A stretch of DNA of 41,025 nt from assembly GCA_046052065.1 (NCBI GenBank), contig JBJOND010000010.1, forward strand, positions 1-41,025, read 5' to 3'. The stretch is from CAINEC01 sp046052065. GTDB taxonomy: Bacteria; Bacteroidota; Bacteroidia; AKYH767-A; OLB10. The notes beneath the pieces were generated by a model that did not search any database, was not told the DNA's origin, and worked only from the letters and a program-made list of their open reading frames with translations. The translations under genes were made by a program, and so were the position numbers. This document shows, piece after piece, positions 40,245-41,025 of the stretch; the first letter of the stretch is position 1, and each line of letters starts with the position of its first letter.

Positions 40245-41025
40245 ATGCGTTTAGTATTTATCATTTCATGTTGCATATTTATTTTATCGTGCAATCAACC
40301 ATCAACTAATTCATCAAATAGCATTTCAAATTATTTTACTTACAATGATTCGGTCGAGTCGGCGGGAGTTAAAATGATTCCGATAAAAACTCCAGTAGGT
40401 GAATTTAAAGTTTGGACAAAACGCTTTGGGAATAATCCTAAAATTAAAATTCTCTTATTGCATGGTGGACCTGCAATGACGCACGAATACATGGAATGCT
40501 TTGAAACATTTTTTCAGCGAGAAGAATTTGAGTTTTACGAATATGATCAGCTAGGTTCTTATTATAGCGACCAACCAACAGATAGTAGTCTTTGGATAAC
40601 CGATCGATTTGTAGAAGAAGTAGAACAAGTTCGAACGGCTATTCATGCCGATAGTTCTAACTTTTATATTTTAGGGAATTCATGGGGTGGTATTTTAGCA
40701 ATGCAATATGCCTTGAAGTATCAGCGAAACTTAAAAGGATTAATTGTAGCCAATATGATGGCAAGCGTTCCTGAGTATGGAAAGTATGCTGATGAAGTAC
40801 TAGCAAAACAAATGAAGCCTGAAGTGTTTGCTGAAATACAAGCATTGGAAGCAAAAGGTGATTATAATAATCCTCGTTACATGCAATTACTTCTTCCGAA
40901 TTTTTATAACGAACATATTTGTCGTTTGAAAGAATGGCCAGAAGCATTGAATCGTTCAATGAAACATTTAAATAGTAGTATCTATGTGATGATGCAAGGT
41001 CCGAGTGAGTTTGGTGTAAGCGGAC
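40245..41025 (+). CDS. S33-family alpha/beta-hydrolase lipoprotein, proline iminopeptidase-like (3' truncated)
   Basis: The frame is open from the ATG at 40245 to the end of the window, giving 260 residues with no stop. A lipoprotein signal ends at LSC (Cys 16) and is followed by a Ser/Asn-rich linker. The alpha/beta-hydrolase core has LLHGGPAMTHEYM (oxyanion HGGP, about 75), YDQLGSYYSD (about 99) and GNSWGGILAMQYAL, whose Ser is the nucleophile (about 146). The catalytic Asp and His lie beyond the window. These motifs fit proline iminopeptidases, which remove N-terminal proline from peptides. The lipoprotein signal suggests a periplasmic or surface location. Substrate is inferred from family only. 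Confidence 0.85.
   Translation, partial: MRLVFIISCCIFILSCNQPSTNSSNSISNYFTYNDSVESAGVKMIPIKTPVGEFKVWTKRFGNNPKIKILLLHGGPAMTHEYMECFETFFQREEFEFYEYDQLGSYYSDQPTDSSLWITDRFVEEVEQVRTAIHADSSNFYILGNSWGGILAMQYALKYQRNLKGLIVANMMASVPEYGKYADEVLAKQMKPEVFAEIQALEAKGDYNNPRYMQLLLPNFYNEHICRLKEWPEALNRSMKHLNSSIYVMMQGPSEFGVSG

Noticed and set aside
40657..40959. Minus-strand open frame near the window end
   Set aside because: It lies opposite the clear S33 hydrolase coding frame, whose catalytic motifs are visible on the plus strand.

Overview
The window is AT-rich chromosomal DNA from a member of the Bacteroidota, most likely an aquatic Flavobacteriia-type organism. Three secreted proteins end in type IX secretion (T9SS) sorting domains. 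Promoters fit the Bacteroidota pattern (TTTG or TTG, spacer, TAnnTTTG), and starts lack clear Shine-Dalgarno sites. The gene families present (split transketolase, DUF4199, DUF151 plus UVR nuclease, proteorhodopsin with blh) are typical of that group. I see no insertion sequence, phage gene, CRISPR array or tRNA. One small SRP RNA is present.

Layout. 1-5402: tail of an outer-membrane barrel protein, then a minus-strand group of a YiiX-like hydrolase, SppA and a Ycf48-like T9SS protein. 5492-7917: minus-strand operon etfB-etfA-bifunctional nuclease. 8056-11169, plus strand: small TPR protein, pyruvate dehydrogenase E1 beta, T9SS repeat protein. 11170-14380, minus strand: the two halves of a split transketolase with a von Willebrand A protein between them. 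14527-18173, plus strand: an exonuclease/GIY-YIG fusion and a MutS2-like ATPase without Smr domain. 18175-24279: lytic transglycosylase, a hypothetical protein, and an envelope-sugar cluster (gmhB, gmhA, two glycosyltransferases, DUF4199). 24358-24457: SRP RNA. 24647-28743: transaldolase-type aldolase, DUF1801, bestrophin, RmuC, Hsp20. 29036-32184: NmrA-like reductase, T9SS beta-helix protein, lipoprotein.

32560-36900 is the most interesting part, a light-related island. It holds a green-type, DTE-motif proton-pumping proteorhodopsin that carries a glycine at the carotenoid-antenna fenestration position. Next comes blh, which cleaves beta-carotene to retinal. Then follow two photolyase/cryptochrome-superfamily genes overlapping by 4 bp. 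The first has the FAD domain at its N terminus and a possible alpha/beta domain at its C terminus, the reverse of the usual order. The second has full length and normal order but an altered flavin pocket. A TonB-dependent receptor follows, whose promoter overlaps a perfect 10-bp inverted repeat. The window ends with a membrane-anchored VOC protein, a small membrane protein and a truncated S33 lipoprotein hydrolase.

Metabolic links (inference): transketolase, transaldolase-type aldolase and GmhA all touch sedoheptulose 7-phosphate, joining the pentose phosphate pathway to heptose or envelope-sugar supply. ETF and PDH feed respiration, and the rhodopsin would add light-driven proton motive force.
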